Origin: Phycisphaerae bacterium
GTDB lineage: Bacteria; Planctomycetota; Phycisphaerae; Phycisphaerales; SM1A02
Length of the DNA: 12,800 nt
Direction: 5' to 3'
Assembly: GCA_002718515.1 (NCBI GenBank)
Contig: PBEX01000031.1
Span: 72,283 to 85,082, forward strand
The notes beneath the pieces were generated by a model. The model was not told the origin of the DNA. It saw only the letters and a list, made by a program, of their open reading frames with translations, and did no database searches. Every line of letters begins with the position of its first letter. Position 1 is the stretch's first letter. Below are positions 7,139-12,800 of the stretch, piece after piece. A program made the translations under genes and the position numbers.

Positions 7139-7612
7139 TTAAAGCCATATCATTGCTTCCACATCTAAATGATTTGTCGGCTCATCAAGTAGCATAATGT
7201 CTGCATGCTTTGCGATACCAATTGCAAGAGATACTCTTTTACGCCAACCACCAGACAATTCTCCAATGGGTTGGTCGAACCGTTCAAAACCTAGTTTTGA
7301 AAGAGCTTTCTTTGCATCACTGTCTTCAAAGTCGGAATCTGCTCCAAGAACAATTTCTAATGGTGTTTTATCTGGTTCAAAATCGTTTTGCTGAGGAACA
7401 TAATGAATCCGTTTTCCTTTACGAAGAGTTACTTGCCCTTCATCTGGGTTTTCAACACCACATAGAATCTTTAGCAAGGTCGATTTGCCTGAACCATTAG
7501 GTCCAATGATGCCAAGTTTCTCTTGATCATGGACATGCAATGAAACATCGCTGAATAAAAAGCGTGATGAAAAGGATTTCGATACAGAATGTGCTGAAAG
7601 CAAATTGCCCAT
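7139..7612 (-). CDS. uup: 5' fragment of uup: first ABC ATPase module up to the premature stop
   Basis: This 157-residue piece is what would be translated before the TAA. It holds the first nucleotide-binding module with Walker A GPNGSGKST (37-45), a Q-loop region YVPQQND (71-77), the signature LSGGW (119-123) and Walker B with its following loop IMLLDEPTNHLD (139-150). It ends at MIWL, just before the H-switch, so alone it should not be a working ATPase. The start is ATG 7612, 60 bases from the divergent sulfotransferase start. There is no Shine-Dalgarno sequence; TAAAAT ends 8 bases upstream. Confidence 0.8.
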   Translation of the reverse strand: MGNLLSAHSVSKSFSSRFLFSDVSLHVHDQEKLGIIGPNGSGKSTLLKILCGVENPDEGQVTLRKGKRIHYVPQQNDFEPDKTPLEIVLGADSDFEDSDAKKALSKLGFERFDQPIGELSGGWRKRVSLAIGIAKHADIMLLDEPTNHLDVEAMIWL

Positions 7613-7626
7613 AGCACATCATTTTA
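7610..7626 (-). promoter_or_regulatory. Putative leaderless promoter -10 of uup
   Basis: On the minus strand TAAAAT (7626-7621) ends 8 bases before the ATG at 7612. There is no Shine-Dalgarno sequence. No strong -35 hexamer is visible. It shares a 60-base intergenic space with the divergent promoter of the sulfotransferase gene. Confidence 0.4.
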
Positions 7627-7634
7627 ATCTCACT

Positions 7635-7675
7635 TTACCACCCTTGCTCACTCTCGTGTATCCTGCCTATCTATG
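7635..7675 (+). promoter_or_regulatory. Putative leaderless promoter of the TPR-sulfotransferase gene
   Basis: TATCCT (7659-7664) ends 8 bases before the ATG at 7673. TTACCA (7635-7640), four of six bases of TTGACA, lies 18 bases upstream of it. No ribosome binding site is present. The site lies back to back with the uup -10 on the other strand. Confidence 0.45.
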
Positions 7676-9355
7676 AGTCAGCAATCAGGGAAAATGCTTG
7701 CCCAAAAAGCAAGCAAACTTCACTCCGCAGGTAAGTTTGCACAAGCCGAAAAAATTTACAAGAGGCTACTGAAAGCGAATCCAAACGATTTAACGCTTAT
7801 CAGAGTGCTCGGCATGTTAGAGAGAGATCGAAAGAATCTTTCAGCTGCGCTTAAATGGTTTGAGTTAGCAAAACAACTGTCTGGTAATCATCCAACATTC
7901 CTTGCAGAGATAGCACTTACTAAGTTAAACCAAGGCAAACTAGAAGAGGCTTATGCTCTTTCCGAAGAAGCAAATAAAGCGAATCCCAAGGATTTAGACG
8001 TCGCAACATTTTATGCAAAAGTTTGTCTGGCATACGGGCAAGGATCAAAAGCAATGCATGTTCTTGAAGATGCTATTGAGTCAAACCCAACACATCATGA
8101 TGCAATGCGATTGCTTGCATCATCCGCAGCGCAATCAGGGATCATTCCAGTCCCACTTGAGCGGATCCAACAATTCATCAGAATGAGACCTAATGACGCA
8201 GCTGCTCATACGACTTTAGGCATTGCCCACCGACTTAACGGCCATCAAGAATTAGCTCTCGAATCTTTAGACAGAGCACTTTCAATCGACCCCACAAATC
8301 TAGATGCGCTTGCATCAAAGGCAGAAGTCCTTATTTCACTCAGGCTACCAAAAGAAGCCATTGAACTTCTAGAACACGCAGACTCTCACCAATCAGCAGT
8401 AGTCACACTCGCTCTGGCTAGAGCGTACCGAGTCCAAGGTGATTACCAAAGTGCAATTGAAGCCATAGAAAGACTAGACACGAAGTCACTTTCGCCAAAT
8501 CATCACCAAAGCGTACTCAAAGAACACGGCAGGTTGCTAGACCAAACAGCGTTTTATGACGAGGCATGGGAACGCTGGACGAAGGCCAATGGGCTAAGGG
8601 CGAATGCTTACGATGTTGAAAAACATCAAAACCAAGTTCAATCTATTATTGACACACCCTGCAAGAAATATGAACAGTCATCCTCGTCCAAACCGATTTT
8701 CATCGTCGGAATGTACCGAAGTGGCACAACGCTATTAGAACAAATCCTCAGTTCTCACTCACAAATTGAAGCCAAGGGTGAAGTTGATTTGTTCTTGAGA
8801 TTTGTAAGTGAAGTTAACTATCCAGATTGCTGCTCAGAACCTAAACCAGATTGGGCATCAAGATATCTTGAAAGAACAGATTCTATCGCGAACTTTACGA
8901 CAGATAAAATGCCGATGAACTACCTGCATGTCGGACTGATCAAATCTGTCTTTCCGAATGCAACAATCATTCACACAACACGGAACCCTTTAGACACATT
9001 CGTCTCTTGTTTTTCTAACTCTTTTGCCTCAACACATGGATACACACAAGACATCAATGAGTTTAGAACCGTTTACAAAGAGTATCAGCGCGTCATGGCG
9101 CACTGGAACAACATCTTCGACGACATCATCGAAGTTTCATATGAGAACCTCACGGCTGACTTTGAACCTACATTAACAACTGTGCTTCAAACATTAGGAT
9201 TACAGTTTGAAGAAGGATGCATTCGTTTCTTCGAGAACAAACGCATTGCCCAGACACCTTCAATAGATCAGGTTCGTAAACCAATATACACCTCATCTGT
9301 GAATAGATGGAAGAACTACGAGAAGTTCCTAAGCGAACTTAATGACCTCCAATAA
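7673..9355 (+). CDS. TPR-repeat protein fused to a PAPS-dependent sulfotransferase domain
   Basis: A 560-residue protein predicted to transfer sulfate from PAPS to an unknown acceptor. Residues about 5-320 are tandem tetratricopeptide repeats, roughly eight, with motifs such as GKFAQAEKIYKRLLKANP (20-37) and ALESLDRALSIDP. They likely bind the acceptor or a partner protein. The C-terminal sulfotransferase begins with FIVGMYRSGTTLLEQIL (343-359), where RSGTT (349-353) is the 5'-phosphosulfate-binding loop. HTTRNPLD (434-441), followed by SCFSNSF, is the 3'-phosphate-binding motif. This TPR-Sulfotransfer_3 architecture is common in environmental bacteria. There is no signal peptide or membrane segment, so it is cytoplasmic. 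The start is the first ATG, 8 bases after a -10-like TATCCT. The 3' end overlaps the convergent hutF by 17 bases. The acceptor (glycan, lipid or peptide) is not determinable. Confidence 0.88.
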   Translation: MSQQSGKMLAQKASKLHSAGKFAQAEKIYKRLLKANPNDLTLIRVLGMLERDRKNLSAALKWFELAKQLSGNHPTFLAEIALTKLNQGKLEEAYALSEEANKANPKDLDVATFYAKVCLAYGQGSKAMHVLEDAIESNPTHHDAMRLLASSAAQSGIIPVPLERIQQFIRMRPNDAAAHTTLGIAHRLNGHQELALESLDRALSIDPTNLDALASKAEVLISLRLPKEAIELLEHADSHQSAVVTLALARAYRVQGDYQSAIEAIERLDTKSLSPNHHQSVLKEHGRLLDQTAFYDEAWERWTKANGLRANAYDVEKHQNQVQSIIDTPCKKYEQSSSSKPIFIVGMYRSGTTLLEQILSSHSQIEAKGEVDLFLRFVSEVNYPDCCSEPKPDWASRYLERTDSIANFTTDKMPMNYLHVGLIKSVFPNATIIHTTRNPLDTFVSCFSNSFASTHGYTQDINEFRTVYKEYQRVMAHWNNIFDDIIEVSYENLTADFEPTLTTVLQTLGLQFEEGCIRFFENKRIAQTPSIDQVRKPIYTSSVNRWKNYEKFLSELNDLQ

Positions 9356-10589
9356 TCGTTTGTGAGATGACGCTATTGTCACAACCACAACAGAGAGCAG
9401 CGAGCAAATGATCTTCATGAATGCCTTTAAGTTGTGAATGTTCTAAATCAACAACAACAAAGTCAGCAAACTTGCCTACCTCAACAGAACCTGCCTTAAC
9501 ACCTAGACACCGAGCACCATTTAGCGTTGCGATGTCAATCAAGTTGGAAGCCATATCACCACAGCTGTTCACACAGATGCCGCGCTCCTGTCGATACAGC
9601 CTCTGACCATACGCCAAGAGTCGCATTTCCTCTAACATTGAAATGCGAGCATTTGAATCGGTGCCAAGAGAGATTGTTCCCTCGCAATGAAGAATTCTTG
9701 GGACATCACAAAAACCGTCTGCTAGATTCGCTTCAGTCAATGGACAGATACAGACATTTGCGCCACGTGCAAGCCATTCTTCCATATCCGCTTCTGCAGT
9801 ATGTGTGCAGTGCACTGCGGTTAACAAAGGAGATACCTCTAATTCATCACATAGAAAGCGCATAGGCGTTTTTCCATATGCATCAAGTGATTCCTGAATC
9901 TCTTGTTGCTGTTCTTCAACATGCAAATGTAATGGCATACCGTTTCTGTAGGCATAGTCAGCAATGTTCTTGATTGAGTCATGGTCTACTGCCCTAACCG
10001 AATGCGCAACAAGACCAACGGTGCACCGATCCATGCTGCTGGTCTTCATTACAAGAGATTCGATTTGGGCAATCCAATCGTCAAATAAATGTGTATTGAA
10101 TCGCTGCTGCTCAGCCATAAGATCTTTTCGAATCCCTGCGTGCTGATAGGCTGCATGCAGTAAGACAATGCGTAGACCAACTTCCTTCGCCGCTTCAATA
10201 ACAATGTCATCGAATGCATAGTCTGCATGTGTATCATGATGAAGATAATGAACCTCTCCAACAGTGGTGATGCCAGCACTACGCATTTCTTGAAATGCCC
10301 TCAAACACCATCGCTTGAAGGTTACCGCATCTACTTCATTGACTAAACGATACATTTCCTCACGCCACCCCCAGAATGAGTTTGAACCTCTTGGGAATGT
10401 TTCACCCCTGCCACGAAGACCTCTCTGAAATGCATGGCTGTGTGCGTTGATAAAACCCGGTAGATACAAGCCCTTATCTGAACTGTCCCCTTCCCCAATC
10501 TCAACAATTATTCCGTTATCAACAACAATACTCTTACCACACTCAAGCTTTCCATCAAGATAGACGAGTTCGGGATTGAATGTTCTCAT
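9339..10589 (-). CDS. hutF: Formimidoylglutamate deiminase (HutF)
   Basis: A zinc amidohydrolase that converts N-formimino-L-glutamate to N-formyl-L-glutamate and ammonia in histidine degradation; cytoplasmic. It has 416 residues from the ATG at 10589. Metal ligands are H50 and H52 (NAHSHAFQRG), H223 (HLHVEEQ) and D311 (LGTDSNARI). E226 and H260 (VHCTHT) are the catalytic pair. Q55, R76 (SFWGWREEMYRL), Y115 (EVHYLHHD), H196 and R199 (AHSVRAV) match the positions I recall as substrate contacts in Pseudomonas HutF. FWGWRE and EVHYLHHD separate it from other deaminases of the superfamily. An in-frame TTG at 10595 would add two residues. I prefer the ATG because it forms a TAATG junction with the upstream ArgE-like gene, giving translational coupling. 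A weak AGGA lies 10 bases upstream. No hutG, hutU or hutH is in the window. Confidence 0.93.
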   Translation of the reverse strand: MRTFNPELVYLDGKLECGKSIVVDNGIIVEIGEGDSSDKGLYLPGFINAHSHAFQRGLRGRGETFPRGSNSFWGWREEMYRLVNEVDAVTFKRWCLRAFQEMRSAGITTVGEVHYLHHDTHADYAFDDIVIEAAKEVGLRIVLLHAAYQHAGIRKDLMAEQQRFNTHLFDDWIAQIESLVMKTSSMDRCTVGLVAHSVRAVDHDSIKNIADYAYRNGMPLHLHVEEQQQEIQESLDAYGKTPMRFLCDELEVSPLLTAVHCTHTAEADMEEWLARGANVCICPLTEANLADGFCDVPRILHCEGTISLGTDSNARISMLEEMRLLAYGQRLYRQERGICVNSCGDMASNLIDIATLNGARCLGVKAGSVEVGKFADFVVVDLEHSQLKGIHEDHLLAALCCGCDNSVISQTIIGGH

Positions 10590-11704
10590 TAGCAACTTTT
10601 CCTAACAACTTCATTGATGACATCAGCACATTCATGTACTTCTTCGATCGGAACAAACTCATTTGGCTTATGAGCAATTGCGATATCCCCAGGCCCAAAC
10701 AATACACATTCAAAACCCATTCTTGAAAGATATCCCCCATCTGAGCCGTATGACACGCCATGCGACTCTTCCTGACCAACAATAGAAGATAACATGACAT
10801 TGATTGGCGCTTCAGAACAGGTCAACATTGTTGGATTATCACTCAACTCTGTAAACTTCCAGGGTAATGCACAATGCTCTTTGATAATTGACTCTATTTG
10901 GCCAATAACCGTGTGCTTATCTTGATCTGGCAATAGGCGCAGTCCCATCGCAATCTCGCAATAATCTGGCACAACATTGATTGCAGTTCCAGAGTTGATT
11001 TTTGAAATAGTAAGAATAGGGAACGACAGCAACTTTGGAAAGAACTCGCTACAAGGGGTTCGTACTTCTTCAAGTTCTTTAGCATATAAATGCAACTTCT
11101 CAATCAAACGAGCGCCTTCAACTAGCGCATTTTTTCCAAGATGTGGAGACCCTGTGTGCGCAGAGATTCCTTCTATTGCGAGAGACAAACTGATATGCCC
11201 CTTGTGCAACCTGACTATGTTCAAAGAAGTAGGCTCTCCAATGATGACCGAATTTGGTATATCAATTGGCAATCCAGTCTCAACAAGATGTTTAGCGCCT
11301 AATGACCCCACTTCTTCATCGCATAGAAGAAGGACTGCAAGGCATCCATTGTTAACCGTAGAATTTATGATGGTGTGCAGAGCAATAGCCACAAATCCCT
11401 TCATATCACACGATCCGCGTGCGTACCAATTGTCACCGCGTTGAGAAAGTTCGTATGGAGTGGACTCCCAATCTCCCGTAGCTGGCACAGTATCTAAATG
11501 GCCACATAGCGATATTCCTTTGACTGATGGCTTCCCTTTAGTCAATAGAAGATTGAATTTTCCTTCTTGATGTGATGGCAATTTATGAACTGCTACATCA
11601 TGACTATCAACTAGACTGATAATCAAATCAACTATGGGCTCATTTGAAAGTGCGCTCGTCGATTCAACTGCGATTATTTGCTTAAGAATGGTTTCGATAT
11701 CCAT
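10589..11704 (-). CDS. argE: M20-family deacylase, acetylornithine deacetylase (ArgE)-like
   Basis: A 371-residue dinuclear zinc amidohydrolase of the ArgE/DapE family; cytoplasmic. Counting from the ATG at 11704, H69 and D71 (GHLDTVP), D100 (RGSCDMKGF), E130-E131 (CDEEVG), E157 (GEPTS) and H345 (AHKPNEF) are the metal ligands and catalytic residues. The dimerisation lid begins near HKGHIS (168-173). HKGH and GPGDIAIAHKPNEF resemble E. coli ArgE closely, so deacetylation of N-acetylornithine is the default prediction. However, the gene is translationally coupled to hutF, with the stop TAA sharing its last base with the hutF ATG, and no other arginine gene is near. It may instead act on an N-acyl or N-formyl amino acid made in that pathway. 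This is inference. A TTG directly before the ATG could add one residue. It is divergent from the S9 peptidase. Confidence 0.85.
   Translation of the reverse strand: MDIETILKQIIAVESTSALSNEPIVDLIISLVDSHDVAVHKLPSHQEGKFNLLLTKGKPSVKGISLCGHLDTVPATGDWESTPYELSQRGDNWYARGSCDMKGFVAIALHTIINSTVNNGCLAVLLLCDEEVGSLGAKHLVETGLPIDIPNSVIIGEPTSLNIVRLHKGHISLSLAIEGISAHTGSPHLGKNALVEGARLIEKLHLYAKELEEVRTPCSEFFPKLLSFPILTISKINSGTAINVVPDYCEIAMGLRLLPDQDKHTVIGQIESIIKEHCALPWKFTELSDNPTMLTCSEAPINVMLSSIVGQEESHGVSYGSDGGYLSRMGFECVLFGPGDIAIAHKPNEFVPIEEVHECADVINEVVRKSC
10600..10603 (-). promoter_or_regulatory. Weak Shine-Dalgarno-like site for hutF
   Basis: AGGA lies inside the 3' end of the ArgE-like gene, 10 bases before the hutF ATG. 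Spacing is long and the match short. With the TAATG junction, reinitiation by terminating ribosomes is the more likely mechanism. Confidence 0.3.
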
Positions 11705-11718
11705 CAATACGTAGAGTA
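11702..11718 (-). promoter_or_regulatory. Putative leaderless promoter -10 of the argE-hutF operon
   Basis: On the minus strand TACTCT (11718-11713) ends 8 bases before the ATG at 11704. No Shine-Dalgarno sequence is present. A TAGACA hexamer lies 19 bases further upstream, longer spacing than ideal, and it falls inside the divergent peptidase gene. Confidence 0.4.
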
Positions 11719-11723
11719 AACGA

Positions 11724-11739
11724 TACCATGCTTATTATG
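11724..11739 (+). promoter_or_regulatory. Putative leaderless promoter -10 of the S9 peptidase gene
   Basis: TACCAT (11724-11729) ends 7 bases before the ATG at 11737. No Shine-Dalgarno sequence is visible before either candidate ATG. Any -35 element would lie inside the first codons of the divergent ArgE-like gene; none is convincing. Confidence 0.35.
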
Positions 11740-12800
11740 TCTAAAAAGAAATTGATAACACCAGAAGAACTTAACAATCTTGTACTAGTTGGAAACCCCA
11801 ACATATCGCCGGACGGCAAACATATTGCCTACACACGCAAAACACTGAATGAAAATCAAAACAAAACCTCAATATGGTGCGTAAGCACTGATGGGAAAGC
11901 AGCACCAATCCAATTGACTACGGGTGACAAGGATAGCAATCCTCAGTGGTCTCCTTGCGGTTCAAAAATCGCCTTTACCAGATCATCAAATAAAGGTGCT
12001 CAGATATTTACTATTTCGATGACTGGTGGCGAAGCTCAACAACTAACAACCTTAAAAGAGGGGTCAATTGGTGCAATGAAGTGGTCCCCTAGCGGTGAAT
12101 CATTGGCTATCTCATATAGGAAAACTAATTATGAGTTTACAAACGAAGCTAAAGAAGAGAGAAAAAAGAATAATGCAAGCGATCCACCACTAATAGCTGA
12201 TGATATTTGGTATCGATTAGATGGTGATGGATATTTTGGAAGTGCACGTTTTCAATTACATCTTATAGACGCAAGTACTGGGAATACAAATAACATTTGG
12301 TCAAAAGACAAGAATGGCTCTTTTGATTTCTGCTGGCACCCAAAGGGTTCTAAATTAGCCATCACAACAAACACTAGTAAAAAAGCTTCTGTAACTTCAA
12401 AGCCTACAAAAGTTGTGATCTATGACATTGAAACTAAAAAGCACTCAACGCTGCCAAATTGTCCAAGTGGACCTAAAGGCGCAATCAAATGGTCGCCTGA
12501 TGGCAAATGGCTTGCATGGGCCGGTAGAGAAGGTGATGATTCAGCCTATTCAACTAATAACCTAGAGTTATTTGTTGCTAGCGCAACTAAGGGCGAAGCT
12601 TATTCAATTACAGACAAGACTGATAAATGCCTATTAGCGATCACATTATCAGATACTGCAGAAGCATCTTTTGGTGCTTGGCTTGATTGGACTTCAGATT
12701 CAAAAAATGTTCTTGTGAAGCTTGGGTGGCATGGCGAAGAACATCTTTATTCGTTACCTAGAATTGGAGGAAGATTAAAGCAATTGACAAAAGGACATGC
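11737..12800 (+). CDS. S9-family (prolyl oligopeptidase/acylaminoacyl-type) peptidase, N-terminal part, runs off the right edge
   Basis: The frame is open to the window end (about 354 codons) with no stop. It encodes the seven-bladed-propeller part of an S9 serine peptidase, an enzyme class that cleaves oligopeptides. After KKLITPEELNNLVLVGNPNI, typical of S9C-like starts, six PD40-type blade motifs recur: ISPDGKHIAYTRK, WSPCGSKIAFTRS, WSPSGESLAISYR, WHPKGSKLAITTN, WSPDGKWLAWAGR and WTSDSKNVLVKL. The alpha/beta-hydrolase domain with the Ser-Asp-His triad must lie past the right edge, so activity cannot be verified here. There is no signal peptide, so it is probably cytoplasmic. ATG 11728 in the same frame would add three residues (MLI). 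I prefer 11737 because TACCAT lies 7 bases upstream and it gives MSKKK. The ATG 11737 lies 32 bases from the divergent ArgE-like start. Confidence 0.85.
   Translation, partial: MSKKKLITPEELNNLVLVGNPNISPDGKHIAYTRKTLNENQNKTSIWCVSTDGKAAPIQLTTGDKDSNPQWSPCGSKIAFTRSSNKGAQIFTISMTGGEAQQLTTLKEGSIGAMKWSPSGESLAISYRKTNYEFTNEAKEERKKNNASDPPLIADDIWYRLDGDGYFGSARFQLHLIDASTGNTNNIWSKDKNGSFDFCWHPKGSKLAITTNTSKKASVTSKPTKVVIYDIETKKHSTLPNCPSGPKGAIKWSPDGKWLAWAGREGDDSAYSTNNLELFVASATKGEAYSITDKTDKCLLAITLSDTAEASFGAWLDWTSDSKNVLVKLGWHGEEHLYSLPRIGGRLKQLTKGH

Larger units (their letters stand above)
5834..7612 (-). pseudogene. uup: Uup-type ABC-F ATPase gene interrupted by one in-frame TAA
   Basis: Read from ATG 7612 the frame encodes an ABC-F protein of the Uup type: two ABC ATPase modules and a C-terminal coiled coil, acting on ribosomes and with DNA- and transposon-related phenotypes in E. 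coli. The frame runs 593 codons to TAG at 5836-5834, close to the usual length of about 600-640. A single TAA at 7139-7137 (codon 158) breaks it. Across the break the same frame reads MIWL, stop, NYIEKTPIAFIFVTHDRSFLE. That is uninterrupted family sequence with the H-switch THD at codons 172-174, so there is no frameshift. The family normally has E, Q, K or a similar residue at this site. GAA, CAA or AAA is one base away from TAA. The cause may be a recent nonsense mutation, a sequencing or assembly error, or readthrough; the sequence alone cannot decide. Both parts look otherwise unspoiled. Confidence 0.85.

Noticed and set aside
7137..7139. Reassignment of TAA to a sense codon
   Set aside because: Several genes in the window end cleanly at TAA at the expected family length (for example 2667, 5837, 9355 and 9339), so TAA works as a stop here.
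7130..7145. Programmed +1 frameshift at CTT TAA in uup, reminiscent of the CTT TGA site of prfB
   Set aside because: The conserved sequence after the stop continues in the original frame, not in +1. The +1 frame soon reaches a stop and has no family sequence.

Overview
The window comes from a compact bacterial genome of moderate to low G+C with standard code-11 stops (TAA, TAG and TGA are all used). A WaaE-type LPS-core glycosyltransferase and secreted phosphatases suggest a Gram-negative-type envelope. The PhoD-like protein with an N-terminal carbohydrate-binding-like region resembles proteins I associate with Planctomycetota and related groups. I offer a marine planctomycete-like bacterium only as a low-confidence guess. 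Ten protein genes or gene remnants and one tRNA fill almost the whole window, and no gap exceeds 300 bases.

Left part (1-1359). The window opens inside the 5' end of dprA on the minus strand (1-150), cut by the left edge. Upstream of it on the same strand is a small two-membrane-segment protein (227-673) that I do not recognise. Next comes an initiator tRNA-Met (762-835) with a good sigma70-type promoter and a bidirectional hairpin terminator. A convergent DUF2200 gene (927-1286, minus) follows.

Envelope and phosphatase block (1360-5837, plus). A secreted PPP-type metallophosphatase is followed by a WaaE-like GT2 glycosyltransferase. That gene overlaps by ATGA a large PhoD-like alkaline phosphatase/phosphodiesterase. 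The block probably handles phosphate esters outside the cytoplasm and surface-glycan assembly.

Central part (5834-9355). An Uup-type ABC-F ATPase gene on the minus strand is interrupted by one in-frame TAA between its first Walker B and first H-switch, while the rest of the frame stays intact. Divergent from it is a TPR-sulfotransferase fusion.

Right part (9339-12800). A coupled minus-strand pair encodes an ArgE-like M20 deacylase and then formimidoylglutamate deiminase (HutF). This points to histidine degradation through formiminoglutamate. Divergent from the pair, with start codons about 30 bases apart, is a partial S9-family peptidase whose beta-propeller is visible but whose catalytic domain lies beyond the right edge.

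Two observations stand out. First, seven of nine starts not overlapped by an upstream gene carry a TANNNT -10-like hexamer only 6-9 bases before the start codon and no Shine-Dalgarno sequence. The clear Shine-Dalgarno-like site I see is at an operon-internal gene, with weaker ones at DUF2200 and hutF. This is the signature of widespread leaderless transcription. Second, the uup gene carries a lone nonsense codon. Several neighbouring genes also overlap at their 3' ends or have overlapping divergent promoters, so the genome appears strongly compacted.
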